NCBI RefSeq assembly: GCF_024206495.1
Contig: NZ_JAMBPQ010000018.1
Location: 1-64,000 of the forward strand
Length of the DNA stretch: 64,000 nucleotides
Direction: 5' to 3'
Source: Paraburkholderia sp. CNPSo 3272
GTDB taxonomy: Bacteria; Pseudomonadota; Gammaproteobacteria; Burkholderiales; Burkholderiaceae
The notes under the pieces were generated by a model, which saw nothing but the letters and a program-made list of their open reading frames with translations, had not been told where the DNA came from and ran no database searches. Of the stretch, positions 1 through 8,136 are shown in pieces. Made by a program: the position numbers and the translations under genes. The first letter of the stretch is position 1. The number at the start of each line of letters is the position of its first letter.

Positions 1-114
1 CCCCTTGGGGTGCCGTTTGCCAGTTGTGTTGTTCTGTTTGGTGCGGCCGGGCGCGCGAGCAGACCCGGCCGCACCAAACAGAACAACACAACTGGCAAAC
101 GGCACCCCAAGGGG
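1..114. repeat. Perfect 51-bp inverted repeat with 12-nt loop
   Basis: Bases 1-51 are the exact reverse complement of bases 64-114, separated by a 12-nt loop (52-63). The left arm starts at the very first base, so it may extend further. The right arm ends in CCCCAAGGGG, whose AAGGGG is the likely ribosome-binding site of the ABC gene starting at 124. A perfect fold-back of this length at a sequence edge is a common assembly or chimeric-read artefact. If it is real, the transcript would form a very stable hairpin hiding the ribosome-binding site. Confidence 0.95.
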
Positions 115-123
115 TGAATCAGC

Positions 124-903
124 ATGACGCAAGCCTCGACGGCCCTGCTCGCGCTCGACGGCATTTCCGTGTCGTTCGGGGGCGTCAAGGCCATTACCGA
201 TATCAGTTTCGAAGTCGCGGCAGGCGAGATCTGTGCGTTGATCGGCCCGAACGGCGCGGGCAAGAGTTCGCTGCTGAACGTGATCAACGGCGTCTATCGT
301 CCGCAGCATGGCACGCTGCGCTTCGACGGCCATGCTTACCGGCGCATGGACGCGCACGACGCCGCACATCGCGGCATCGCGCGCACGTTTCAGAACCTCG
401 CGCTGTTCAGGCGCATGAGCGTGTTCGAGAACGTGCTGGCCGGGCGCAACCTGCATCGCCGTAGTACATGGCTCGAACAGACACTGCACGTTGGCCGTGC
501 CGCACGGGATGAAGCCTTGCAGCGCGAGCGCGCAGAGCGCGTGATCGAAGCACTGGATCTGCAGCCGTGGCGCGACAGCGTGGTGGGCACCCTGTCCTAC
601 GGGTTGCAGAAGCGGGTCGAGCTGGCGCGGGCGCTCGCTGCCGAACCACGCCTGCTGCTGCTCGACGAGCCCATGGCCGGCATGAATACCGAGGAGAAGC
701 ACGCGATGGCCGGGTACCTGCTCGATGCCAACGAGCATCTGGGCGTCACGGTCGTGCTGATCGAGCACGACATCGGCGTGGTGATGGGCTTGTCCGATCA
801 CGTGGTAGTGCTCGACTACGGAAAAAAGATTGCCGACGGCAGGCCCGACGAAGTCCGCACGAACCCGGATGTGCTGGCGGCCTATCTCGGCACACGTCAT
901 TGA
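124..903 (+). CDS. livG: ABC transporter ATP-binding protein, LivG type
   Basis: ATPase subunit of a branched-chain-amino-acid-type (HAAT) importer, 259 aa. It would power uptake across the inner membrane together with LivF and the two permeases downstream. Walker A GPNGAGKSS is at residues 41-49, a signature of the form LSYGLQ at 157-162, and Walker B LLLLDEP at 177-183; the switch His lies in VLIEHD. The MAGMN sequence after Walker B is typical of LivG. ATG start with AAGGGG upstream, inside the right arm of the edge palindrome. First gene of a five-gene operon; livH follows after 12 bp. The solute is unknown: in catabolic islands this class often imports aromatic or other organic acids rather than amino acids. 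Confidence 0.93.
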   Translation: MTQASTALLALDGISVSFGGVKAITDISFEVAAGEICALIGPNGAGKSSLLNVINGVYRPQHGTLRFDGHAYRRMDAHDAAHRGIARTFQNLALFRRMSVFENVLAGRNLHRRSTWLEQTLHVGRAARDEALQRERAERVIEALDLQPWRDSVVGTLSYGLQKRVELARALAAEPRLLLLDEPMAGMNTEEKHAMAGYLLDANEHLGVTVVLIEHDIGVVMGLSDHVVVLDYGKKIADGRPDEVRTNPDVLAAYLGTRH

Positions 904-915
904 GAGGGGGGCGCA

Positions 916-1797
916 ATGCAATTCTTTTTCGAGGTGCTGGTAGGCGGACTGCTCGCCGGCGTGATGTATTCGCTGGTCGCGATCGGCTTCGTGCTGATCT
1001 ACAAGGCGTCGGGCATCTTCAACTTCGCGCAGGGCTCGCTCGTGCTGTTCGGTGCGCTGACTTACGTGAGCCTCGTTGAGCGCGGCTGGAACCCGTGGCT
1101 GTCGTTCGCGGCGACGCTCGCCGCGCTAGTACTGATCGCGATCGCAACGGGCCGCTTCGTGTTGCGCCCGCTCGTCAACCGTGCGCCGATCGTGCTGTTC
1201 ATGGCCACCCTCGGTCTGAGCCTGATTCTCGAAGGCGCGGCGCAGCTGTTATGGGGCGCGCAGGTGCACGGGCTCGATCTCGGCATCGACGACAGGCCGC
1301 TGCATCTGGCCGGCGTAATGGTGAGCCGCTTCGACCTGTTCGCGGCCGCCACGGCGGGCGTGCTGGTGCTTGCGCTGTCGCAGCTCGCGAAGCGCTCGCG
1401 TTTTGGCCTGTCGCTGCGGGCCGTGGCCGACGATCCGCTTGCCGCGTTCGCGGTCGGCGTGCGGCTGCCGCGCGTCTGGGCAATCGTCTGGGCACTGGCT
1501 GGCTTCGTCAGCCTTGTTGCGGGCCTGCTCTGGGGCGCGCGCCTGGGCGTGCAGTTCTCGCTCTCGCTCGTCGTGCTCAAGGCTCTGCCGGTGCTGATCA
1601 TCGGCGGCTTCTCGTCGATCGGCGGCGCGATCGTCGGCGGCCTGCTGGTCGGCGCAACGGAGAAGCTGGCCGAGGTCTATGTGGGGAGCGTGATCGGCGA
1701 CGGCATCGAGAACTGGTTCCCCTATCTGCTTGCAATGCTGTTCCTGCTCGCGCGCCCGTCCGGACTGTTCGGCGAGGCGGCCGTCGAGCGCGTTTGA
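916..1797 (+). CDS. livH: ABC transporter permease, LivH type
   Basis: Inner-membrane permease of the HAAT importer, 293 aa. The N-terminus (FEVLVGGLLAGVMYSLVAIG) and the following FNFAQGSLVLFGA are hallmarks of LivH. Multiple hydrophobic helices run throughout, and the GGFSSIGGAIVGGLLVG block near residues 232-248 is the conserved cytoplasmic loop that contacts the ATPases. It starts 12 bp after livG behind GAGGGGG, and only 10 bp separate its stop from livM, so it is co-transcribed. It would form the translocation channel with LivM. Confidence 0.93.
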   Translation: MQFFFEVLVGGLLAGVMYSLVAIGFVLIYKASGIFNFAQGSLVLFGALTYVSLVERGWNPWLSFAATLAALVLIAIATGRFVLRPLVNRAPIVLFMATLGLSLILEGAAQLLWGAQVHGLDLGIDDRPLHLAGVMVSRFDLFAAATAGVLVLALSQLAKRSRFGLSLRAVADDPLAAFAVGVRLPRVWAIVWALAGFVSLVAGLLWGARLGVQFSLSLVVLKALPVLIIGGFSSIGGAIVGGLLVGATEKLAEVYVGSVIGDGIENWFPYLLAMLFLLARPSGLFGEAAVERV

Positions 1798-1807
1798 GGA
1801 AACCTTG

Positions 1808-2842
1808 ATGGAACTGACCCGTCCCCTCGCCGAACCGCGCCGGCTGAACCTGCGCCAGTTGGCCGTGCCGCTTGCGAGCGCGCTCGTTGCGTTCGCAGGC
1901 GTGCCGCTCGTGGCGAACGACTACTGGCTGAACGCGATCCTCGTGCCATTTCTAATCCTGTCCGTGGCCGGACTCGGCCTGAACTTCCTGACCGGGTACG
2001 CCGGGCAACTGTCGCTCGGTTCAGCCGCGTTCATGTCGATCGGCGCCTATGCGACCTACAACCTGCTCCTGCGTGTGCCTGCGCTGCCGCTGCCCGTCGG
2101 CCTGCTGCTCGGCGGCCTGGTCAGCGCCGCAGCGGGAGCGCTGTTCGGACTGCCGAGCCTGCGCATCAAAGGCTTCTACCTGATCGTCTCGACGCTGGCC
2201 GCCCAGTTCTTCGTGGTCTGGCTGTTCACGCGCGTGGGGTGGTTCTCGAACTACGACACGTCCGGCGTGTTGAGCGCGCCGCAGCTCGCGATCGGTCACT
2301 GGCGCATCGACACGCCGGTGTCGCGCTACCTGTTCGTGCTCGGTGTCGCGACCTCGCTGTTCGCATTCGGCGCGAGCCTCGTGCGCAGCGAGCTGGGCCG
2401 GCGCTGGATGGCCGTGCGCGACATGGAAGCCGCCGCGCGCGTGATCGGCATCCCGGTTGGGCGCAGCAAGCTGCTGGCCTTCGCGCTGAGTGCCTTCGTG
2501 CTCGGCGTGGCCGGCGCGCTGTGGGCTTTCGCGTACCTCGGCACGATCGAGCCCGACGGCTTCAACCTGAATCTGTCATTCCAGGTGCTGTTCATCATCA
2601 TCATCGGCGGCATGGGCAGCATCTCTGGCAACTTCCTGGGAGCCGCCTTCATCGTGTTGCTGCCGATTCTGCTTTCGAACGCGGCTGGCGCGCTGGCCCA
2701 CGCGGGCATCGGTGCAGACCAGGTGCAGAACCTGCAGAAGATCGTCTTCGGCACGCTGATCATCGTCTTCCTGATCAAGGAACCGGAAGGCCTCGCGAGA
2801 CTCGTGCAGATCGTCCGTCAACGTCGGCCGAAGCAATCCTGA
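1808..2842 (+). CDS. livM: ABC transporter permease, LivM type
   Basis: Second inner-membrane permease of the importer, about 344 aa from the ATG at 1808, which has GAGGAAA upstream; a longer in-frame reading from 1730 would overlap livH heavily and is less likely. The LNFLTGYAGQLSLGSAAFM segment is the LivM signature, and the C-terminal IIIIGGMGSISGNFLGAAFI block matches the conserved ATPase-contacting loop. The helices alternate with short loops, as expected for about ten membrane spans. A short AT-rich gap (2843-2896) separates it from the binding-protein gene. Confidence 0.92.
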   Translation: MELTRPLAEPRRLNLRQLAVPLASALVAFAGVPLVANDYWLNAILVPFLILSVAGLGLNFLTGYAGQLSLGSAAFMSIGAYATYNLLLRVPALPLPVGLLLGGLVSAAAGALFGLPSLRIKGFYLIVSTLAAQFFVVWLFTRVGWFSNYDTSGVLSAPQLAIGHWRIDTPVSRYLFVLGVATSLFAFGASLVRSELGRRWMAVRDMEAAARVIGIPVGRSKLLAFALSAFVLGVAGALWAFAYLGTIEPDGFNLNLSFQVLFIIIIGGMGSISGNFLGAAFIVLLPILLSNAAGALAHAGIGADQVQNLQKIVFGTLIIVFLIKEPEGLARLVQIVRQRRPKQS

Positions 2843-2896
2843 GCCGTTAATCTCCCCGTCTTATTGTTTCTTTTATCGTTCAAGGAATATTTTGTT

Positions 2897-4261
2897 ATGC
2901 GAAATAATGATATTCGTCCCGTTCGCGCCAAGTGGCGACAGTGGTCCTCGGCTTTCGTGGCCGCGCTTGCGCTCACCGTTGGCGCGTTGCCTCAGGTGCA
3001 TGCGGCGGGTGAGGAGTATTTTCCGCTGCAAAGCTACCGGGTCGGCCCCTACGCAGCCGGTGGCAGCGGCTTCTTCGGCGGCTTTATCGACTATCTCCAG
3101 TTGATCAACGCTCGCGACGGTGGCGTCAACGGCGTCAAGCTCGTGTGGAAGGAGTGCGAGACCGAATATGTGGTGGAGAAGGGCGTCGAGTGCTATGAAC
3201 GCCTGAAGCACGGTGGCCCCGACGGCGCGCCGACCGCGGCCACGAACCCGTTGTCGGTTGGCATTGCCTACGCGACGCTCGACCGTTCGACGGCCGACAA
3301 GATTCCGCTCATCACGATCAACCACGGCCGCACCGATTCGACCGATGGCGCCGTGTTTCCCTATGTGTTCCCGCTGCAGCTGAATCCGTACAGCGAGGTC
3401 TCCGCGATCGTCAACTATATCGGGCAGCGCTCGGGTGGCCTCGCCGCGCTCAAGGGCAAGAAGATCGTCGTGCTGTATCACGGCTCGCCCTACGGTCGCG
3501 AAACGATTCCCGTGGTCGATCTGCTGGCGAAGCAGTACGGCTTCGAGGTGACGCAGATCGAAGTGCCGCATCCTGGCAACGAACAGGGCTCGCAGTGGCT
3601 GAAGATTCACCAGCTCAATCCCGACTGGGTGATCCTGCGTGGCTGGGGTGTCATGAATCCGGTGGCGATCAAGACCGCGCAGAAGGTCGGCTACCCTGTC
3701 GATCACATCATCGGCAACATCTGGAGCAACTCCGAGGAAGACGTGCGGCCGGCGGGCGACGCGGCCAAGGGTTTCATTTCGATCACGACACACCCCTCGG
3801 GCACGGACTACCCGGTGCTGCAGGCGATCAACCAGTACGTGGTGAAGCCCGGCAACGGCAACCTCAAGGACCCGGCGCGCTTTGGCACCGTCTACTACAA
3901 CCTGGGCGTGGTGAACGGCATTCTGAACGTCGAGGCGGTGCGCGTCGCGCAGCGCAAATTCGGCAACAAACCGCTCACGGGCGAGCAGGTGCGCTGGGGC
4001 TTCGAGCATCTGGATCTTGACGAAGCGCGCCTCAAGCAGCTCGGCGCACTTGGCCTCGTCCAGCCGCTCAAGCTGACCTGCGCGGACCACGAAGGCGGCG
4101 GCGCTGTGCGCTTCCAGCAATGGGACGGCCAGAAATGGAACGTGATCAGCAACTGGGTGCAGGCCGACCGCGCGCTGCTGCGTCCGATCATCGAGAAATC
4201 GGCGCTTTCGTATGCGAAGGAAAAGGGCATTACGCCGCGCGATTGCAGCAAGGACCTCTAA
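2897..4261 (+). CDS. ABC transporter periplasmic substrate-binding protein (Leu/Ile/Val family)
   Basis: Periplasmic solute receptor of the importer, about 454 aa. A signal peptide is visible: basic start (MRNNDIRPVRAKW), hydrophobic core, and a VHA-AG cleavage region near residue 36. The mature part has the type-I periplasmic-binding architecture, with GPYAAGGSGFFGGF near the N-terminus in the ligand-loop position and LKGKKIVVLYHGSPYGRE opening the second lobe. The ATG at 2897 is chosen because AAGGA lies about 9 nt upstream; an earlier in-frame start at 2864 would spoil the signal peptide. It is longer than amino-acid receptors of this family (about 370 aa) and closer to receptors found with aromatic or CoA-ligase clusters. 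Ligand unknown. Confidence 0.9.
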   Translation: MRNNDIRPVRAKWRQWSSAFVAALALTVGALPQVHAAGEEYFPLQSYRVGPYAAGGSGFFGGFIDYLQLINARDGGVNGVKLVWKECETEYVVEKGVECYERLKHGGPDGAPTAATNPLSVGIAYATLDRSTADKIPLITINHGRTDSTDGAVFPYVFPLQLNPYSEVSAIVNYIGQRSGGLAALKGKKIVVLYHGSPYGRETIPVVDLLAKQYGFEVTQIEVPHPGNEQGSQWLKIHQLNPDWVILRGWGVMNPVAIKTAQKVGYPVDHIIGNIWSNSEEDVRPAGDAAKGFISITTHPSGTDYPVLQAINQYVVKPGNGNLKDPARFGTVYYNLGVVNGILNVEAVRVAQRKFGNKPLTGEQVRWGFEHLDLDEARLKQLGALGLVQPLKLTCADHEGGGAVRFQQWDGQKWNVISNWVQADRALLRPIIEKSALSYAKEKGITPRDCSKDL

Positions 4262-4262
4262 C

Positions 4263-5081
4263 ATGACGAGCGCCCCGATCCTGGAGGTCGATGAGATCGC
4301 CGTGACCTACAGCCAGATCATCCCCGCCCTGCGCGGGGTCTCGCTGGCGGTGCCCGAGGGCGCGATCGTTGCGCTGCTCGGCGGCAACGGTGCCGGCAAG
4401 ACGACCACGCTCAAGGCGATCTCGAACCTCGTGCGCGCGGAGCGCGGGGAACTGACGGGCGGAAACATCGTCTATCGCGGCGAAGATGTCGCGCGCGTCG
4501 AACCGTGGACGCTCGTCGAGCGCGGGCTTGTCCAGGTGCTCGAAGGACGGCGCTGCTTTGCGCATCTGTCGGTCGAGGAAAATCTGCGCATAGGGTCGTT
4601 CGCCAGACGGCCGCGGCGGGCCGAGATCGAAGCGGATCTCGAACGGATCTACGGGATTTTTCCGCGCCTGAAGGTCAAGCGCCAGTCACTGGCGGGGTTG
4701 ACGTCGGGAGGCGAGCAACAGATGGTGGCGATTGGCAGGGCGCTGATGGCGCGTCCGGCGCTGGTGCTGCTGGACGAGCCGTCGATGGGCCTCGCGCCGA
4801 TGGTCGTCGAGGAAATCTTCGAAATCGTTGCTTCGCTCAATCGCGACGAGGGCGTGAGCTTCCTGCTCGCCGAACAGAATGCGACGATGGCGCTGCGATA
4901 TGCGCAGCATGGCTATGTACTCGAAGGGGGGCGTGTGGTTGCCCACGGTGAGGCGGGCGAACTCGCTCAGCTTGAACTGCTGCATGATGCATACCTTGGA
5001 GGCGCAGCTGTGGACTACACTGCGCGTCGCTCTGGGCGTGCGAGCTCGATGAAAGTAATCCCTGGCATTTCAGTATCCTAA
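4263..5081 (+). CDS. livF: ABC transporter ATP-binding protein, LivF type
   Basis: Second ATPase of the importer, 272 aa from the ATG at 4263, one base after the stop of the binding-protein gene. Walker A GGNGAGKTT is at residues 40-48, the LTSGGEQQ signature precedes Walker B LVLLDEPSMGLAP, and LAEQNATMAL is the typical LivF switch region. It carries about 25 extra C-terminal residues (after DAYLGG) that LivF proteins normally lack; these are rich in Arg and Ser and without recognisable function. Last gene of the operon. The convergent SDR gene ends 36 bp downstream with no obvious terminator between them. Confidence 0.92.
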   Translation: MTSAPILEVDEIAVTYSQIIPALRGVSLAVPEGAIVALLGGNGAGKTTTLKAISNLVRAERGELTGGNIVYRGEDVARVEPWTLVERGLVQVLEGRRCFAHLSVEENLRIGSFARRPRRAEIEADLERIYGIFPRLKVKRQSLAGLTSGGEQQMVAIGRALMARPALVLLDEPSMGLAPMVVEEIFEIVASLNRDEGVSFLLAEQNATMALRYAQHGYVLEGGRVVAHGEAGELAQLELLHDAYLGGAAVDYTARRSGRASSMKVIPGISVS

Positions 5082-5117
5082 GTTTTTATACTGCGTGCCC
5101 ATCGTAGCGGCGGTTGC

Positions 5118-5924
5118 CTAGCTGACCGTGAAGCCGCCGTCCGCAGCGATGATTTGGCCGGTGACGTAGCTTGCGGCAGGGCTTGCGAGAAAGAACACAC
5201 TCTGGGCGACTTCGATTGGGGCGGCCATCCGCCCCATCGGAACGCGGCCTGCGCCCATGATCGGCCCGCGTATCCTGAAGGTAGCGCTGATGTTTTTGCC
5301 GCCCTCGCTGGCCATTGCGCCTGGCAGGATCGAATTGACGCGGATTCCATCGGCTGCAAACTCACTGGCCAGTGTTCGTGTAATGCTGTCCACGCCGGCC
5401 TTCGCGGCGTCGTAGTGGGCGTTGACGCCCCACAACGTGGGTCGAAGCGCACCGACGGAGGATATGTTGACGATCGAGCCGCCTTCGCCCTTTTCCTTCA
5501 TGCGCCTGATCGCCTCGCGGCAACACAGGAAAGTGCCACGTAACGTGACGTCCTGCATCCGGTCCCACTGCTCCACGGACATTTCGAAAAACTCGGCTTT
5601 CGAACGATGCGCAGCGTTGTTGACGAGAATGTCTACGGCACCGAATCTTGCATCGACGGCTGCAAAGAGTGCCTTGACCGAAGCTTCGTCCGCCACGTCC
5701 ACTTTGTAGGGCAATACAATGCCGCCGTTTGCCTCGATATCCGCTGCAGTTGCGGACGCGGCATCCGGGTCCAGATCGGCGATCACGACATTGGCGCCGG
5801 CCTCCGCAAGCAGTCGCGCTGTTTCGCGGCCCAGGCCTTGCGCAGAGCCGGTAACGACGGCGGTCTTTCCCGTGAGATTGAAGATCTGCGCGAGACGTGC
5901 GCCGATCTGGCTTTCGCTAAACAT
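5118..5924 (-). CDS. SDR-family NAD(P)-dependent oxidoreductase
   Basis: Classical short-chain dehydrogenase, 268 aa, probably oxidising or reducing a hydroxy/keto group of a CoA-bound intermediate. The cofactor loop TGSAQGLG, the NNAA motif, the catalytic Ser in NISSVGA and YDAAK (Tyr-xxx-Lys) are all intact, and it ends in the SDR-type ADGGFTVS. It is the downstream gene of a two-gene minus-strand operon: the neighbouring SDR stops 50 bp upstream of its start. It is clearly paralogous to the SDRs at 5975 and 17602 (similar LPGA/LPGG segment and GGF-S tail). The precise substrate cannot be told. Confidence 0.88.
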   Translation of the reverse strand: MFSESQIGARLAQIFNLTGKTAVVTGSAQGLGRETARLLAEAGANVVIADLDPDAASATAADIEANGGIVLPYKVDVADEASVKALFAAVDARFGAVDILVNNAAHRSKAEFFEMSVEQWDRMQDVTLRGTFLCCREAIRRMKEKGEGGSIVNISSVGALRPTLWGVNAHYDAAKAGVDSITRTLASEFAADGIRVNSILPGAMASEGGKNISATFRIRGPIMGAGRVPMGRMAAPIEVAQSVFFLASPAASYVTGQIIAADGGFTVS

Positions 5925-5974
5925 GGAATGCTCCGTGTGAGTAGTCGCTGGGAGTTGTGCTTGCTCGCGGGCCT

Positions 5975-6778
5975 TCAGCTAATCAGAAACCCGCCGTCGA
6001 GCGTAATCGACTGGCCCGTCATATAGCGGCCCGATGGCCCGACAAGGTACAAGACCGCCGCCGAGATGTCGGCGGGATCTCCCCATCCAAGCGGCAGGCG
6101 TCGCTCTGCATCCGTGCCGGGGCCCGTGAGCTTTCCTGTCTTCAGGCGAGCCTGCGTGTCGGGGTGAAATTGAACCTTGCCGGGCACGGCGCCAGGAAGC
6201 ACGCAGTTGACGAGGATCTGCTCGGGGGCATAGTCGAGCGCCGCGGAGCGAACCAGGCCCGCTACGCCGGCTCGCGCGGCGCCGTAAGCGCCATTGCCGT
6301 TGAGGACTGCATGCATCGCTCCCATGGTGGTCACGTTCACGATGCGGCCACCCCGGCCTGCGAGCAGCATGTGCTTGATCGCTTCGCGCATGCAGAAGAA
6401 AACGGACTTCAGGTCGATCGACATGACTTCGTCCCAGGCCGCTTCGGTGAAATCCGTGAGCGGTCCGTTATTGGTCATCGCGGCGCAATTGACCACGATG
6501 TCGGGGCTGCCCCAGGTCGCCTTCACCTGCTCGAACAACGCGATCACGGAGGCTTCGCGCTCCACGTCCGTCTCGATCGCGAGAGCTTCCCCGCCTGCCG
6601 AAAGGATTCTGTCGACGACACGCTGCATGTGCGCCGCGCTGTGATCCGCGATCACGACCTTCGCGCCGGCCTCGGCCAGCACAGGGGCAATATCGATACT
6701 GGAATTGCGTCCCTTGTCGGTAACGACAGCGACTTTCCCGCTGATGCCGAACAGGCGTTCAAGCACGGTCGTGGTCAT
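5975..6778 (-). CDS. SDR-family protein with degenerate cofactor and catalytic motifs
   Basis: 267 aa, SDR fold by overall similarity to its neighbour, but key positions are changed. The expected TGxxxGxG loop reads TDKGRNSS, the catalytic Ser region reads NVTTMGAM (Ser to Thr), and the Tyr-xxx-Lys motif reads YGAAR (Lys to Arg). VNCAA (for NNAG) and TGQSITLDGG near the end are retained. The ATG at 6778 has AGGAG 8 nt upstream; an in-frame start further upstream is less likely. First gene of the operon with the intact SDR at 5118. It may be a non-catalytic partner subunit or an enzyme with altered chemistry. The frame is intact, so it is not an obvious pseudogene. Confidence 0.82.
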   Translation of the reverse strand: MTTTVLERLFGISGKVAVVTDKGRNSSIDIAPVLAEAGAKVVIADHSAAHMQRVVDRILSAGGEALAIETDVEREASVIALFEQVKATWGSPDIVVNCAAMTNNGPLTDFTEAAWDEVMSIDLKSVFFCMREAIKHMLLAGRGGRIVNVTTMGAMHAVLNGNGAYGAARAGVAGLVRSAALDYAPEQILVNCVLPGAVPGKVQFHPDTQARLKTGKLTGPGTDAERRLPLGWGDPADISAAVLYLVGPSGRYMTGQSITLDGGFLIS

Positions 6779-6856
6779 CTGGTTGTCTCCTGGGGGCTTG
6801 TCGATTTTTTTGCATTCTAGCGACAACCCCCGACGCGCAATGGTTACCGTAGGGAA

Positions 6857-6888
6857 CAATTAGAGTGACTAATTTTCATCAATTAGAG
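6857..6888. repeat. Two direct copies of CAATTAGAG, 23 bp apart
   Basis: CAATTAGAG occurs at 6857-6865 and again at 6880-6888, about two helical turns apart, in the 407-bp gap between the divergent SDR and AveC-like genes. An inverted CTAATT-N6-AATTAG overlaps the second copy. This looks like a regulator-binding region for the SDR operon. No convincing gene was seen in 6779-7102; a minus-strand open frame there has no recognisable features. Confidence 0.5.
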
Positions 6889-7102
6889 CGCTCGAGACGG
6901 CACATCGTCTACGGGGTGTGCTTCCGGCTCGTGAACCCGGTGCAATGGCAGGTGGAAGTCAACGATTGCGCAGTTGTCCCGCGATTCGCAATTGCAGCGC
7001 TCGATCACGAGATTCATGACCTTATCGGCCGATGACAACCTTCCGGGGCGTTGAATGGCACGGCCACGCGTGCCGCTACCGAGGCCGCATTGCGTATGGC
7101 GC

Positions 7103-7160
7103 TTGACGCTGCCTCCGCAGCAGGGTACATTGTTTAGACCATCATTCACAAATGTGAATG
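7103..7160 (+). promoter_or_regulatory. Promoter and palindromic operator of the AveC-like gene
   Basis: TTGACG (7103-7108), 17-bp spacer and TACATT (7126-7131) form a good sigma-70 promoter. Just downstream, CATTCACAAATGTGAATG (7143-7160) is a perfect palindrome with 8-bp arms around AA. It overlaps GACCATCATTC (7137-7147), a one-mismatch version of the GAACNNNRTTC element found at other promoters in this window. Its position after the -10 suggests repression. Confidence 0.6.
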
Positions 7161-7185
7161 CTGACATAATGATGAGGAGGCAAGC

Positions 7186-8136
7186 ATGTCGGAGATGGTC
7201 GTTCGACGCAGCACGACCTGGCACAGGGTGTATGCGTGGGCAGCGCTCGGCGCGCTTTTCGCGTTGGCACAAATCTACGCCTACGTCGCATGGATTCGTT
7301 CGGAGGACTTCCACCCCGTCGATGCGGGCACGGACCCGATTCCGGAATCCGTGAAGGCGACGATCGACCATTACCAATGGGTCAGCGTGCTGCTATTGAT
7401 TCCAGTGGCAATCTGGTTCGTCTACGGAATCGTCAAAAGCCGCCGCATCGACGCGGTGCGTCTCATGATGATCGGCTGGCTCTCGGCATACTGGCTCGAT
7501 CCATGGCTGGACTTCCTTCGGCCGATGTTCACGTATAACGCCTATGCGGTGAATTTCGGCTGCTGGTGTCGTTTCATTCCGTTCTGGCAATCGCCGCACG
7601 CACGCATTGCTGAGCCTGTCTTGATCGACGCGCCCAGCTACTTCTACACGTTCACGGGCACGGCAGTGGTCGCGCTGTGGGCAATGCGTGCGGTCCGCAA
7701 GCGTTGGCCCCGAGCAGGCAACGTTGGACTCACGCTCGCGGGCTTTGCAGCCATCTGGATGACGATGGGTTTGCTCGACATCGCCGCCAGCCGCTTCATG
7801 GGATTCGACGCATGGCCGGGGGCGTTTCAGCGTTTTTCCTTTTGGGGCGGTCACTACTACCAGTTTCCGGTCTACGAGTTCCTGCTGTTTCCGTCCGCCT
7901 TCGTGGCTTCTGCGTTCCTTCTGATTAGCGTCGACAGCAACGGCTACACGGCGATCGAACGAGGCGTCGATCGTCTCGAGTGCCATTCAGCGGTCCGTAC
8001 GGCGCTGCGCGTGCTTGCCTTCGTCGCGTTTTGCAATGTACTGAATCTTGCCTACACGACTGCAATGGGTGTGCACGCGGTATATGCGGATCCGTGGCCG
8101 ACGGATATGCCGAGTTGGCTGGCGAACGATCGATGA
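7186..8136 (+). CDS. AveC-like (spirocyclase AveC family) integral membrane protein
   Basis: 316 aa polytopic membrane protein with about seven hydrophobic segments (around residues 14-36, 60-80, 88-106, 146-166, 174-196, 228-250 and 272-296). The polar, aromatic-rich core DPWLDFLRPMFTYNAYAVNF followed by GCWCRFIPFW is what I recognise from the AveC-like family; recognition is by memory only. AveC acts on a spiroketal in avermectin biosynthesis, but the many homologues in other bacteria have no assigned role. The ATG has GAGGAGGC upstream. Its stop overlaps the start of the crotonase gene (ATGA), so the two are translationally coupled, which ties it to acyl-CoA metabolism. Confidence 0.68.
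   Translation: MSEMVVRRSTTWHRVYAWAALGALFALAQIYAYVAWIRSEDFHPVDAGTDPIPESVKATIDHYQWVSVLLLIPVAIWFVYGIVKSRRIDAVRLMMIGWLSAYWLDPWLDFLRPMFTYNAYAVNFGCWCRFIPFWQSPHARIAEPVLIDAPSYFYTFTGTAVVALWAMRAVRKRWPRAGNVGLTLAGFAAIWMTMGLLDIAASRFMGFDAWPGAFQRFSFWGGHYYQFPVYEFLLFPSAFVASAFLLISVDSNGYTAIERGVDRLECHSAVRTALRVLAFVAFCNVLNLAYTTAMGVHAVYADPWPTDMPSWLANDR

Noticed and set aside
2873..4264. 463-codon open frame on the minus strand, antisense to the binding-protein gene
   Set aside because: It mirrors the high-GC third-position bias of the real gene, has no ribosome-binding site or recognisable domain, and is His/Arg-rich in the manner of shadow frames.
6883..7377. 164-codon open frame on the minus strand between the SDR and AveC-like genes
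   Set aside because: It overlaps the AveC-like start, covers a clear promoter and palindrome, and resembles no family. I could not exclude a decayed gene in 6890-7100, but nothing supports one.
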